A stretch of 41,068 bases of DNA from Chloroflexota bacterium (lineage in GTDB: Bacteria > Chloroflexota > Anaerolineae > Aggregatilineales > Phototrophicaceae). The notes beneath the pieces are model-generated. The model was not told the origin of the DNA. It ran no database searches and saw only the letters and a list, made by a program, of their open reading frames with translations. Numbering within the stretch: position 1 is the stretch's first letter; each line of letters begins with the position of its first letter. The DNA is taken from assembly GCA_026706395.1 (NCBI GenBank), contig JAPOYU010000127.1, positions 1-41,068 on the forward strand, written 5' to 3'. Made by a program: the position numbers and the translations under genes. Below are positions 17,059-24,541 of this stretch, piece by piece.

Positions 17059-17829
17059 CTATTCGATACCTTCACGCGTCTGCCGCAATCTGGAATCATA
17101 GCCGAGGCGGGCGGACAAGGCATCGGCAATGTCTTTCACGATGGCGCCAAACTCATCTATACGCTCCAGCGTAACCCGACCCGCCGGTCCACTGATTCCG
17201 ATGGTACCGACTAAGGCGCCGCGATGATCATAAACCGGCGACGCGACGCAGCGAACGCCATAGTTGTACTCTTCATCATCTATGGCATAGCCCCGCTGTT
17301 CCGTCTGCGCCAACTGCGCCTCCAATGTCGAGCGATCGGTAACGGTACGGTGCGTGAAGGCCTTGAGCTCATCGGGGATGCAGCAATCGCCAAAGGCGAG
17401 CATGACTTTACCCAGGGCGGTGCAATGCAACGGGGAGAGCGTGCCAATTTCCGATTCCACCCGCAGCGCCGCGGTCGATTCTACCTGATCGATATACAGC
17501 GCTTGCCGTTGCGCCTGGATCGCGAGATGGGCACACTCGCCGGTCTTGTCGACCAGTTCATGCAAATACGGCCGGGCATGATCGCGCAGTGTAATCCGAT
17601 TCAACAGGTGCTGACCGAGCGTAACCAACTGCGGGCCAAGCGAGTAGCGCGATGTATGCCTGTCCTGTTCGACGAAACCGTAATTCGCCAAGGTATGCAG
17701 CAGGCGCGAGGCGCTGCTCTTGTCGATGGAAAGTTCATTTGCGACTTCCGTCGTTCCCATGCCATTGCGAGCATGCTCAAGCAAATTCAGGATCTTTAAG
17801 CCGCGCGCCAGCGATTGTATTTCAGCCAT
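17059..17829 (-). CDS. IclR-family transcriptional regulator
   Basis: A 256-residue regulator with the family's two domains. The N-terminal winged helix (about 5-65) opens IQSLARGLKILNLLEH, with recognition-helix text SIDKSSASRLLHTLANYGFV. The C-terminal effector domain (about 80-245) shows LHCTALGKVMLAF, GYAIDDEEYNYGVRCVASPVYD and GALVGTIGISGP, all IclR hallmarks. It is transcribed away from the importer operon (first gene at 18072). The 242-bp divergent region holds a promoter and two palindromes, so it probably controls itself and the operon; a matching half-site lies upstream of the aldehyde dehydrogenase. The effector is probably a small metabolite of the imported substrate. Confidence 0.9.
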   Translation of the reverse strand: MAEIQSLARGLKILNLLEHARNGMGTTEVANELSIDKSSASRLLHTLANYGFVEQDRHTSRYSLGPQLVTLGQHLLNRITLRDHARPYLHELVDKTGECAHLAIQAQRQALYIDQVESTAALRVESEIGTLSPLHCTALGKVMLAFGDCCIPDELKAFTHRTVTDRSTLEAQLAQTEQRGYAIDDEEYNYGVRCVASPVYDHRGALVGTIGISGPAGRVTLERIDEFGAIVKDIADALSARLGYDSRLRQTREGIE

Positions 17830-17861
17830 GGAACATATCTCATATTAAACAACGAAGTGCG

Positions 17862-17885
17862 CATCATGCGCAACTCGCGTTGCGC
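17862..17885. promoter_or_regulatory. GCGCAAC palindrome upstream of iclR
   Basis: GCGCAACTCGCGTTGCGC (17868-17885) is a perfect inverted repeat with 7-bp arms and a 4-nt centre, directly preceded by a further TGCGCA-type element. It is 39 nt before the iclR start and shares its half-site with the dehydrogenase upstream region, so it is a candidate autoregulatory operator. Confidence 0.5.
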
Positions 17886-17909
17886 CTCAAGAATTCAGAC
17901 GCCATTTGG

Positions 17910-17946
17910 TTGACAATTATAAAACAGTGTTGTATTTTTGGCAACA
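17910..17946 (+). promoter_or_regulatory. Promoter of the importer operon with overlapping inverted repeat
   Basis: TTGACA (17910-17915, perfect consensus) and TATTTT (17933-17938) are separated by exactly 17 nt. TGTTG (17928-17932) and CAACA (17942-17946) form an inverted repeat that spans the -10, a good position for a repressor. The transcript would begin near 17945 and carry a leader of about 125 nt. Confidence 0.6.
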
Positions 17947-18013
17947 TACACAATAAATTGCTTGTCTTTTCTGTGATTTTGCGCTAATTTGTAAGTGCAA
18001 TCCGGAGGTGCCT

Positions 18014-18049
18014 ATGGGAAATAATCAACGCAAGCCCTCGATAGTTTAG
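18014..18049 (+). CDS. Candidate leader peptide MGNNQRKPSIV
   Basis: An 11-codon frame in the importer mRNA leader. It is preceded by GGAGG (18004-18008), the strongest Shine-Dalgarno sequence nearby, 5 nt from its ATG, and it ends 22 nt before the binding-protein start. The peptide has no known relative. Possible roles are translational coupling or attenuation; it could also be chance. It contains an ATA isoleucine codon next to its end. Confidence 0.45.
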   Translation: MGNNQRKPSIV

Positions 18050-18071
18050 CCCAATTTACGGAGAAATTACG

Positions 18072-19349
18072 ATGAACAGACGCTTGATCCTAGCAACACT
18101 TGTTCTTCTGGTAGCAGCATTCGCTGTTACACCTGCGTTCACGCAAGACGACTTGATGGGAGATTTCACGGTTTCCCATTACTTCGGCGGCTTCGGTGGT
18201 GAATTCATTGACGGCATCGTTGATGACTTTATCGCGGCCAATCCCGGCTTGATGCACGCGGCCAGTCCCGTCGATCACGAGCAGTTCAAGACCTCGATAC
18301 TGGTGCAACTGGCCGGCGGCAACCCGCCCGATACCTTCAGCTATTGGGCCGGCGCACGCATCCAGTTCATCGTCGATGATGGTTTGCTGCAGCCGATCGA
18401 TGACATCTGGGAAGCCAATGACATGGATTCACAATTCCCGCAGGCTGTCATCGACACGGCCGTAACTTATGACATGCACAAATACGCGCTGCCCTTGACC
18501 TTGCACTGGGTTGGCATGTTCTACAATACCGCCCTCTTTGAGCAAGTCGGCGCGATGGTGCCCACGACCTGGGACGAACTGGTCGATGTCGCCGAGAAGT
18601 TCAAGATGGCGGATATTCCGGCATTTGCGCTCGGTTCGATCAACCGCTGGCCCGGCCAATTCTGGTTCGACATGATCCTGCTGCGCACGGCCGGCAATGA
18701 CTACCGCAATCAACTGATGAGCGGCGAAGCTTCGTACACGGATCCGGAAGTCGTGCGCGCCTTCAGCCTGTGGAATGACTTGGTCCAGGCCGGTTACTTC
18801 TACCCCGACGCCAACGCCTACGATTGGGACGAGGCAGCCAACCAAGTCGCCAATGGCGAAGCGGCCATGACCTTGATGGGCACCTGGATCGGCGGTCTCT
18901 ACGCTGGCAATGACATGGTGCCGGGCGAAGACTTCGATTACTTCTCCTTCCCCACCATCGACGAAGACACGCCGCGCGCATCGCTGGGACCCATCGATAC
19001 CTTCGTCGTCTCGGCCGATGCCGCCAACCCTGACGCCGCCAAAGCCTTCCTGGTCTACTTGACCAATCCGGATGTGCAATGGGCCTTCGCCGAGGGCGCG
19101 GGCAACCTGGCGCCGAGCTTGCTGGTCGACACCATGAATTACAACGATGTTGTGGCGCGGATCGCCGCCGAAATCGCCGCTGACCCGGTCTTCGCTTTCA
19201 ACTATGACCTGGCAACGCCGCCACCGGTCGCGGAAGTCGGCTTGAACTCCTTCTCGGAATTCATGGCCAATCCGGGCGATTATGAAGCCATGCTGGAACG
19301 TGTCCAAGCCGATGCCGCCGCCGAATTCGCCGGCATGATGGGCGGCTAA
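18072..19349 (+). CDS. ABC importer substrate-binding protein (sugar type, family 1)
   Basis: A 425-residue extracytoplasmic binding protein for a sugar-type ABC importer. A signal peptide is clear: MNRRLILATLVLLVAAFAV, with a likely cut after the AFT region (about 25). There is no lipobox cysteine, so it should be free or membrane-tethered in another way. The mature part follows the extracellular solute-binding family 1 layout: FKTSILVQLAGGNPPDTFSYW (about 77-97), a hinge around WVGMFYNTALFEQVGAMVPTTWDEL, and GEAAMTLMGTWIGG, a hallmark of MalE-like proteins. GGAGAAATTACG before the ATG gives a good ribosome site. It is the first gene of the operon with the two permeases. No ATPase is encoded, so a shared MsmK-type ATPase probably serves it. 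Confidence 0.9.
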   Translation: MNRRLILATLVLLVAAFAVTPAFTQDDLMGDFTVSHYFGGFGGEFIDGIVDDFIAANPGLMHAASPVDHEQFKTSILVQLAGGNPPDTFSYWAGARIQFIVDDGLLQPIDDIWEANDMDSQFPQAVIDTAVTYDMHKYALPLTLHWVGMFYNTALFEQVGAMVPTTWDELVDVAEKFKMADIPAFALGSINRWPGQFWFDMILLRTAGNDYRNQLMSGEASYTDPEVVRAFSLWNDLVQAGYFYPDANAYDWDEAANQVANGEAAMTLMGTWIGGLYAGNDMVPGEDFDYFSFPTIDEDTPRASLGPIDTFVVSADAANPDAAKAFLVYLTNPDVQWAFAEGAGNLAPSLLVDTMNYNDVVARIAAEIAADPVFAFNYDLATPPPVAEVGLNSFSEFMANPGDYEAMLERVQADAAAEFAGMMGG

Positions 19350-19417
19350 AGCTAACTTTGTTGTTACAATCTCTGGTCTCTCTTTCCCCCTTGAGAGATC
19401 GGAGGACGTGCAAAACT

Positions 19418-19449
19418 AAATCCCTTCGCCCATGGCGGTGAAGGGATTT
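19418..19449 (+). terminator. Intra-operon hairpin after the binding-protein gene
   Basis: AAATCCCTTC (19418-19427) pairs perfectly with GAAGGGATTT (19440-19449). No U-tract follows, so it more likely gives partial termination or protects the upstream mRNA end. Either would make binding protein more abundant than permease, as is usual in these importers. Confidence 0.6.
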
Positions 19450-19487
19450 ATAATTAGGGGCATCAGTCATCTACTTGAGCGTTTGCA

Positions 19488-20372
19488 ATGCTGAGACGCC
19501 ACCCTTGGATCATACCGGCCAGCTTTCTCATTTTGCCGCTGCTGGTCTATATCTCCTTCGTCATCCTGCCGACGCTGAATTCGCTCTATTATTCCTTCAC
19601 CGATTGGGTCGGGTACGGCACAGATTTCAACTTTGTCGGTACCGCGAATTTCGAGAAGATCTTCACCGACCGCCTCTTCAGCAACGCCATCAAGAATACG
19701 ATAATCTGGCTGGCGCTGGCGATGACCGTGCCGACCGCATTGGGTTTGTCCTTTGCGCTCGCTTTGCAGGGCAAAAGCCGCATCAATACGACCTACAAGT
19801 CGCTGTTCTATATGCCCATTTGCTTGTCGCCGGTGATCATCGGCATCATCTGGGTCTGGCTTTACAGTCCCAAACTGGGCATCGTCAACATCTTCTTGCG
19901 TTCCATCGGACTGGATCACATCGCCACCGCCTGGCTGGCGAACCCGAACACCGCGCTGTTCGCCGTATTCGTCGCCTGGTCCTGGCAGCAGACCGGCTTG
20001 AACATGGTCATCTTCCTAGCCGGTTTGACCTCGGTGCCGACGCCGCTGGTCGAAGCGGCTAAAGTCGATGGCGCCAGCACTTGGCAGACACTCTACAAGG
20101 TTATCCTCCCGATGCTGCGTCCAGCTACAGTTGTGGTCCTGGCGCTGACGGCGATCAGCGCGCTCAAAAGCTTCGAGATCATCTGGGTGATGACCATGGG
20201 CGGTCCCTTCAACAAGTCGGATACGCTCGCCGTATTTATGTACAGCGAGTCATTCCGCAAGTTCAAGATGGGTTACGGCAGTTCCGCCGCCGTCGTGCTC
20301 TTCCTTGTGACTCTGGTGATCATTGTGCTTTACTTTCGGTTTGCCGCCGCCGCCGAGGAACTCTATGATTAA
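19488..20372 (+). CDS. ABC importer permease (MalF-like)
   Basis: A 294-residue inner-membrane permease of the binding-protein-dependent sugar family. Six hydrophobic helices can be followed, starting WIIPASFLILPLLVYISFVI and ending in VVLFLVTLVIIVLYF. The conserved ATPase-contact loop (EAA motif) is visible as LVEAAKVDGASTWQTLYKVILP (about 185-206). The FNFVGTANFEKIF segment after helix 1 is typical of MalF/UgpA-type permeases. The stop overlaps the start of the next permease (ATGATTAA at 20365-20372), so the pair is translationally coupled and should form a heterodimer. It lies 138 bp after the binding-protein gene, with a hairpin between. Confidence 0.9.
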   Translation: MLRRHPWIIPASFLILPLLVYISFVILPTLNSLYYSFTDWVGYGTDFNFVGTANFEKIFTDRLFSNAIKNTIIWLALAMTVPTALGLSFALALQGKSRINTTYKSLFYMPICLSPVIIGIIWVWLYSPKLGIVNIFLRSIGLDHIATAWLANPNTALFAVFVAWSWQQTGLNMVIFLAGLTSVPTPLVEAAKVDGASTWQTLYKVILPMLRPATVVVLALTAISALKSFEIIWVMTMGGPFNKSDTLAVFMYSESFRKFKMGYGSSAAVVLFLVTLVIIVLYFRFAAAAEELYD

Positions 20373-21228
20373 TCAGCCTTCCCGCGCACCCAATGCCCAA
20401 AGGCTGCTGGGAAAGGCAGTCCTCTACTTCATGCTGACAATCATGCTGATTTTGTTCATGGTACCCGTTTACGGCGCGATTGTCACCGCCTTCAAGTCGC
20501 AAGCGGAGGTCGCCGCCGGCGGGTATTGGACGCTGCCAACTAACCTGGCCGCGGAGAACTTCGAGCGGGTGATGGACCCGGAAGACGGCAACCTCGGCTT
20601 GTATCTTCAGAACTCGCTGCTGCTGACAATCCCGGCGTCGATCCTGTCGATCGCGCTGGGCACGCTGGCAGGTTATGCCCTGGGCAAGTACCGATTCCGA
20701 TTCGACGGCCTGCTCTTCATCTTCATCGTCGCCGGTATGTTCCTGCCGCCGCAAATCGCCCTGATTCCGGTCTTCCGCTTAATGAACGATATCGGCCTAT
20801 ACGACACGCTCTACGCCGTCATCATCATCCACACCGCATTCGGCATCCCCATTTGCACGTTGGTGATGCGCAATTTCTTCCAGGTCGTGCCCAACGCCCT
20901 GCGCGAGGCGGCGCTGATCGACGGCGCCAATGAATACAGCATCTTCTTCCGTATCATGCTGCCGCTGACCTTGCCAGCGCTGGCGGTGCTGGCGACCCTG
21001 CAATTCACCTGGATCTGGAACGATTTTCTTTGGCCCTTCATCCTCACTCAGAAAGCTGACAGCCGCACCATCATGGTCGGCATCCTGAATCTCACCGGGC
21101 AATATACGGTAGACTGGGGCGGTCAGGCGGCGGCGAGTTTGATCGGGTCGCTGCCGACGCTGTTTATTTTTGTGTTCTTCCAGCGGTATTTTATTCGGGG
21201 GCTGACGCTGGGCGCGGTGAAAGGATAA
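20365..21228 (+). CDS. ABC importer permease (MalG-like)
   Basis: A 287-residue second permease. The start ATG 20365 (MINQPSRAPN) overlaps the previous stop by 8 nt; the frame opens earlier, but that would lengthen the overlap without a ribosome site. It has the family N-terminal helix (VLYFMLTIMLILFMVPVYGAIV), the AGYALGKYRF segment, and the EAA loop NALREAALIDGANEYSIFFRIMLP (about 177-200), followed by NDFLWPFI. The last 17 residues, ending YFIRGLTLGAVKG, recur as short relic copies after each of the two PHP genes downstream. It pairs with the MalF-like protein to form the channel. Confidence 0.9.
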   Translation: MINQPSRAPNAQRLLGKAVLYFMLTIMLILFMVPVYGAIVTAFKSQAEVAAGGYWTLPTNLAAENFERVMDPEDGNLGLYLQNSLLLTIPASILSIALGTLAGYALGKYRFRFDGLLFIFIVAGMFLPPQIALIPVFRLMNDIGLYDTLYAVIIIHTAFGIPICTLVMRNFFQVVPNALREAALIDGANEYSIFFRIMLPLTLPALAVLATLQFTWIWNDFLWPFILTQKADSRTIMVGILNLTGQYTVDWGGQAAASLIGSLPTLFIFVFFQRYFIRGLTLGAVKG

Positions 21229-21234
21229 ACCAAC

Positions 21235-22167
21235 TTGAGCACATCATCCGCTATGACAATCGACACCCTCCCGTTCTCCCAACCCGGACGCTTCTACCGC
21301 GGCAACCTGCACGGACATTCGACCAACTCCGATGGCGAATGGAGCCCGGCCGAGTACATCCGCCGCTACCGCCAGAACGGCTACGATTTCGTCGCGATCA
21401 CCGACCACTGCATGGAACGCTACGGTTACACGATCACGGATACGCGCCAGTTCCGCAACGACGATTTCACCACACTGATCGGCGCCGAACTGCACCCGGG
21501 CCGCATTCAATCTGGCACCTTCTGGCATCTGCTGGCGGTGGGCTTGCCGCTGGATTTCGAGACGCATCGCGAAGGCGACACCGGGGCCAGCGTGGCCCAA
21601 CGCGCAATGGACGCCGGCGCTTTTGTGGCAGTGCCGCATCCTAACTGGTTCGCGCTGACCGTGGAAGATTTCGAGACCCTGCCCGCAGTGCATGCGGCCG
21701 AATGCTACAACGGCGTCTCCGATGGCGACAGCGACCGCGCGTTCAGCTGGCATTTCATCGACATGCTGCTGCATCGCGGTCATCGCGTCGGGGCGATCGC
21801 GACCGATGATACGCATTCACGACCCGCGGTGAACGACTTCATGCGCGGCTGGGTGAACGTCAAGGCGGCGGAACTGACGCCTGAAGCGCTGCTCAAGGCG
21901 CTCATAGCGGGCCACTATTATTCCAGCACCGGCGCGCAGATTCATAATGTCGCTTTTGACAGCCGCGACAAGCTACTGGTCGAGTGTTCGCCGGCTACCT
22001 ATATTTATGTCCTCGGGGAACGAGCCGGCGCCCTGGGACGCGCCAGCGGCGCCTGGTTGACCGAGGCTGAAATTGACCTGAGCGATGTCAACTCGCGCTG
22101 GCTGCGGGTGGCGGTGCGTGATGAGGCCGGCCGCCGGGCCTGGACGAATCCGGTGTGGTTGGGCTGA
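21235..22167 (+). CDS. PHP-domain (CehA/McbA-like) metal-dependent hydrolase (copy 1)
   Basis: A 310-residue PHP-superfamily protein, predicted to hydrolyse a phosphoester or carboxy-ester with bound divalent metals. The metal ligands are visible: HGHS near 26 in NLHGHSTNSDGEWSP, ITDHC (about 59-63), the Glu in GAELHPG (about 82-88), HPNW (about 136-139) and DDTHS (about 196-200). The last 60 residues (VRDEAGRRAWTNPVWL) form a small beta domain seen in this subfamily. It begins 6 bp after the permease stop, with AAAGGA upstream of TTG 21235; ATG 21253 is an alternative. The position implies that it acts on the imported compound inside the cell. It has a tandem paralog at 22272. Confidence 0.8.
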   Translation: MSTSSAMTIDTLPFSQPGRFYRGNLHGHSTNSDGEWSPAEYIRRYRQNGYDFVAITDHCMERYGYTITDTRQFRNDDFTTLIGAELHPGRIQSGTFWHLLAVGLPLDFETHREGDTGASVAQRAMDAGAFVAVPHPNWFALTVEDFETLPAVHAAECYNGVSDGDSDRAFSWHFIDMLLHRGHRVGAIATDDTHSRPAVNDFMRGWVNVKAAELTPEALLKALIAGHYYSSTGAQIHNVAFDSRDKLLVECSPATYIYVLGERAGALGRASGAWLTEAEIDLSDVNSRWLRVAVRDEAGRRAWTNPVWLG

Positions 22168-22211
22168 AGTCGAGCGATTGCTGCGCCGCTTCGATGTTGT
22201 GTGTTTTCATC

Positions 22212-22265
22212 TTTTTCCAGCGCTACTTCATCAAGGGTCTGACGCTGGGCGATGTGAAAGGATAA
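22212..22265 (+). pseudogene. Relic of the MalG-like permease C-terminus (copy 1)
   Basis: In frame it reads FFQRYFIKGLTLGDVKG and a stop, against FFQRYFIRGLTLGAVKG in the intact permease. No start or upstream permease body is present. It lies between the two PHP genes, exactly where the real permease tail lies before the first, so it is a scar of a duplicated permease-PHP module. Its ribosome-site-like AAAGGA may now serve the second PHP gene. Confidence 0.8.
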
Positions 22266-22271
22266 ACCAAC

Positions 22272-23201
22272 TTGAACGTATCCTCCGTATTAACCCCCGA
22301 CACCCTCCCGTTCTCGCAGCCGGGACGCTTCTATCGCGGCAACCTGCACGGGCATTCGACCGAGTCCGACGGCCGTTGGACGCCAGCGGAGTACGTGCGG
22401 CAATACCGCCAGAACGGCTACGACTTCGTCGCGATCACCGACCACTGCATAGAACCGTACGGCTACACGATCACTGACACGCGTCAGTTCCGCTGTGACG
22501 ACTTCACCACACTTATCGGCGCCGAGCTGCATCCGCGGCAGATCGAGTCGGGCTCGCCCTGGCATTTGCTGGCGGTTGGTTTGCCACTCGATTTCGAGAC
22601 GCATCGCGACGGCGACACCGGCGCGAGCGTGGCGCGGCGCGCCATGGAAGCGGGCGCCTTCGTAGCGGCGACGCATCCCAACTGGTATGCCTTCACCGTA
22701 GCGGATTTTGAAACGCTGGACGCGGCCGACGCGGTCGAATGCTACAACGGCGCCGCCGACGCGGCGAGCGACCGCGGCTACAGCTGGCATTTTATTGATA
22801 TGCTCCTGCATCGAGGACATCGGGTCGGCGCGATCGCCGTCGATGACGTGCATGCGTCCGGGCATTATAGCGATTTCATGCGCGGCTGGGTTCATGTCAA
22901 GGCGGATGCGCTGACGCCCGAGGCACTGCCGCGCGCGCTGAAAGCGGGGCACTACTACTCGAGCACCGGGCCGCAATTGCATCATGTCGAGCTTCTCGGG
23001 CGCGACAAGCTGGTGGTTGAGTGCTCGCCAGCGGAGCAGATCTTGCTCACAGGGGAAAGAGCGGGCGCGCTGCCGATCATCGGCTGGGGCCTAAGGGGCG
23101 CCGAGTTTGACTTGCGCGATGTGGAATCGCGCTGGCTGCGGGTGACGGTGCGAGATGAAGCGGGCGGTCGCGCCTGGACGAACCCGGTGTGGTTGGATTG
23201 A
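22272..23201 (+). CDS. PHP-domain (CehA/McbA-like) metal-dependent hydrolase (copy 2)
   Basis: A 309-residue tandem paralog of the preceding PHP protein, colinear throughout. The TTG start has AAAGGATAAACCAAC upstream, identical to copy 1. The metal motifs are kept (HGHST, ITDHC, GAELHP, HPNW, DDVHAS), so it should be active. Visible differences include RYRQNGY against QYRQNGY, NWYAFTVADFET against NWFALTVEDFET, and the C-terminal loop (LTGERAGALPIIGWGLRG against VLGERAGALGRASGAWLT), which could tune substrate choice. Downstream DNA, including another permease-tail relic, is repeated after this copy, so the duplicated unit was about 1.05 kb. Confidence 0.8.
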   Translation: MNVSSVLTPDTLPFSQPGRFYRGNLHGHSTESDGRWTPAEYVRQYRQNGYDFVAITDHCIEPYGYTITDTRQFRCDDFTTLIGAELHPRQIESGSPWHLLAVGLPLDFETHRDGDTGASVARRAMEAGAFVAATHPNWYAFTVADFETLDAADAVECYNGAADAASDRGYSWHFIDMLLHRGHRVGAIAVDDVHASGHYSDFMRGWVHVKADALTPEALPRALKAGHYYSSTGPQLHHVELLGRDKLVVECSPAEQILLTGERAGALPIIGWGLRGAEFDLRDVESRWLRVTVRDEAGGRAWTNPVWLD

Positions 23202-23245
23202 GGTTGAGCGATTGATGCGCCGCTCCGATATTGTGTGTTTTCATC

Positions 23246-23299
23246 TTCTTCCAGCGCTATTTTATTCGCGGTCTGAAGCTGGGCGCGGTGAAGGGGTAG
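23246..23299 (+). pseudogene. Relic of the MalG-like permease C-terminus (copy 2)
   Basis: It reads FFQRYFIRGLKLGAVKG and a stop (TAG). It follows the second PHP gene at the same spacing as the first relic. About 40 bp of spacer before it also matches the spacer after copy 1. There is no PHP gene after this relic, so it marks the right edge of the duplicated region. Confidence 0.75.
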
Positions 23300-23387
23300 A
23301 TTTCACATAATCCCGGATCCAACGATCCCAAAAAGCCGGCTGTATTCGAAGTCAGATCAAGTTGCGGTGGGTCGGCACACTCGGCTT

Positions 23388-23406
23388 GCATTGCGAACAG
23401 CAATGC
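23388..23406. promoter_or_regulatory. 7-bp inverted repeat before the second beta-helix gene
   Basis: GCATTGC-GAACA-GCAATGC is a perfect inverted repeat, 41 nt before the start at 23447. It may be an operator for that gene or a weak terminator of the operon; there is no T-run. Confidence 0.4.
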
Positions 23407-23446
23407 TCTAAAGTCTAGCATAGCTCACTATGGTGGGGACATATTG

Positions 23447-24541
23447 ATGACACGCACGCACATTGCGCTGATACTGATTGCGCTCGGACTGCTCTCCAGC
23501 GTGTTGCTGCCCTTCGACGGCCTGATTCGCATGGCTTCGAAACCCAAAGCTCCGGTCGCGCCGGATTCCGGTTGCACCTTGGCGGATCAGATTCTAGCCG
23601 CCAATCTCGACCGGCCGGTCGGCGCGTGTCCGGCTGGCGAGGATGAAGATACCATTGGAGTCTTCAAAGACCTCGTTTTGAAGGAGCCACTGCCGTATAT
23701 AGAATCCGACATCACGATAAAGGGCAATGGCTATACTATTAGCGGCGATAACAAGCATCGCATTTTTGTAGTGCGTAAAGGCAATCTTACCATTGAGAAC
23801 CTGTCGATGATCGACGGCTATGCGGAAGAGGGCGGCGCGATCCTCGTGCTGATCGAAGGCGAGGTCACGTTGCAGTCTAGTGAAATCAGGGGGAGCAGCG
23901 CCACACGTGGCGGCGCTATCGTTAATCGAGCTGGTTCAGTAAATCTGATTGACAGCATTATCCGAGACAATCGCGCGAAGGAGCAAGGCGGAGGCATTTA
24001 TAATAATGTCAAGTTGATGATAGAGAGAAGCAGCCTTTTCGGAAACAGAGCACATGATGGCGGCGCTGTTTACAACGATTACAAAGGAAGAGTAGAGGCG
24101 ATAAACAGCACGTTCAGTGGGAATCGAGCGACTGTTGGAGGCGGCGCTTTGTATCAGCGCCTAAGCGATTCGGCTGAATTAGTCCACGTGACTATAAAGA
24201 GTAATCGGGCGCGCTATGGCGCCGGCTTATACTCGGATTACGGTGAGATTTACTTGGTGAACAGCATTATCACTTCAAACCATAGTGGCAACTGCGTCGC
24301 AGAATTGGCGGTCAATATCAATAATTTCATCTACAACGACGCCTGCGATCCAATGCTGACGGGCGATCCCGTTCTGTATCCGTCCGCCGAAAGCGCCGAG
24401 TACTTCACACCGGGAAAAAGCAGCCCCGTGATCGGAAGGGCTCATCCGGATTATTGCCCGGCAACCGACCAGCGCGGCGTCGACAGAAGCGGTGGGCGGA
24501 GCTGCGATCTGGGCGCGATAGAATACGTGCCGGAAAACTAA
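23447..24541 (+). CDS. Secreted beta-helix protein with choice-of-anchor-Q-like end
   Basis: A 364-residue protein with an intact signal peptide (MTRTHIALILIALGLLSSVL). The start ATG 23447 follows GGTGGGG at about 8 nt; a TTG one codon earlier is the alternative. The body opens CTLADQILAANLDRPVGACPAG, then GNGYTISGDNKHRIF, then rungs such as GGAIVNRAGSVNLIDSIIRDNRA, giving a right-handed parallel beta-helix. It ends with CPATDQRGVDRSGGRSCDLGAIEY, the choice-of-anchor-Q-like end. It equals one unit of the two-unit protein at 12839-15382. The likely role is a secreted or surface structure; no catalytic residues are apparent. Its stop overlaps the convergent gene's stop. Confidence 0.8.
   Translation: MTRTHIALILIALGLLSSVLLPFDGLIRMASKPKAPVAPDSGCTLADQILAANLDRPVGACPAGEDEDTIGVFKDLVLKEPLPYIESDITIKGNGYTISGDNKHRIFVVRKGNLTIENLSMIDGYAEEGGAILVLIEGEVTLQSSEIRGSSATRGGAIVNRAGSVNLIDSIIRDNRAKEQGGGIYNNVKLMIERSSLFGNRAHDGGAVYNDYKGRVEAINSTFSGNRATVGGGALYQRLSDSAELVHVTIKSNRARYGAGLYSDYGEIYLVNSIITSNHSGNCVAELAVNINNFIYNDACDPMLTGDPVLYPSAESAEYFTPGKSSPVIGRAHPDYCPATDQRGVDRSGGRSCDLGAIEYVPEN

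Noticed and set aside
18429..19307. 292-codon minus-strand frame opposite the binding protein
   Set aside because: Shadow of a highly biased gene; the plus-strand frame has a signal peptide and family motifs.
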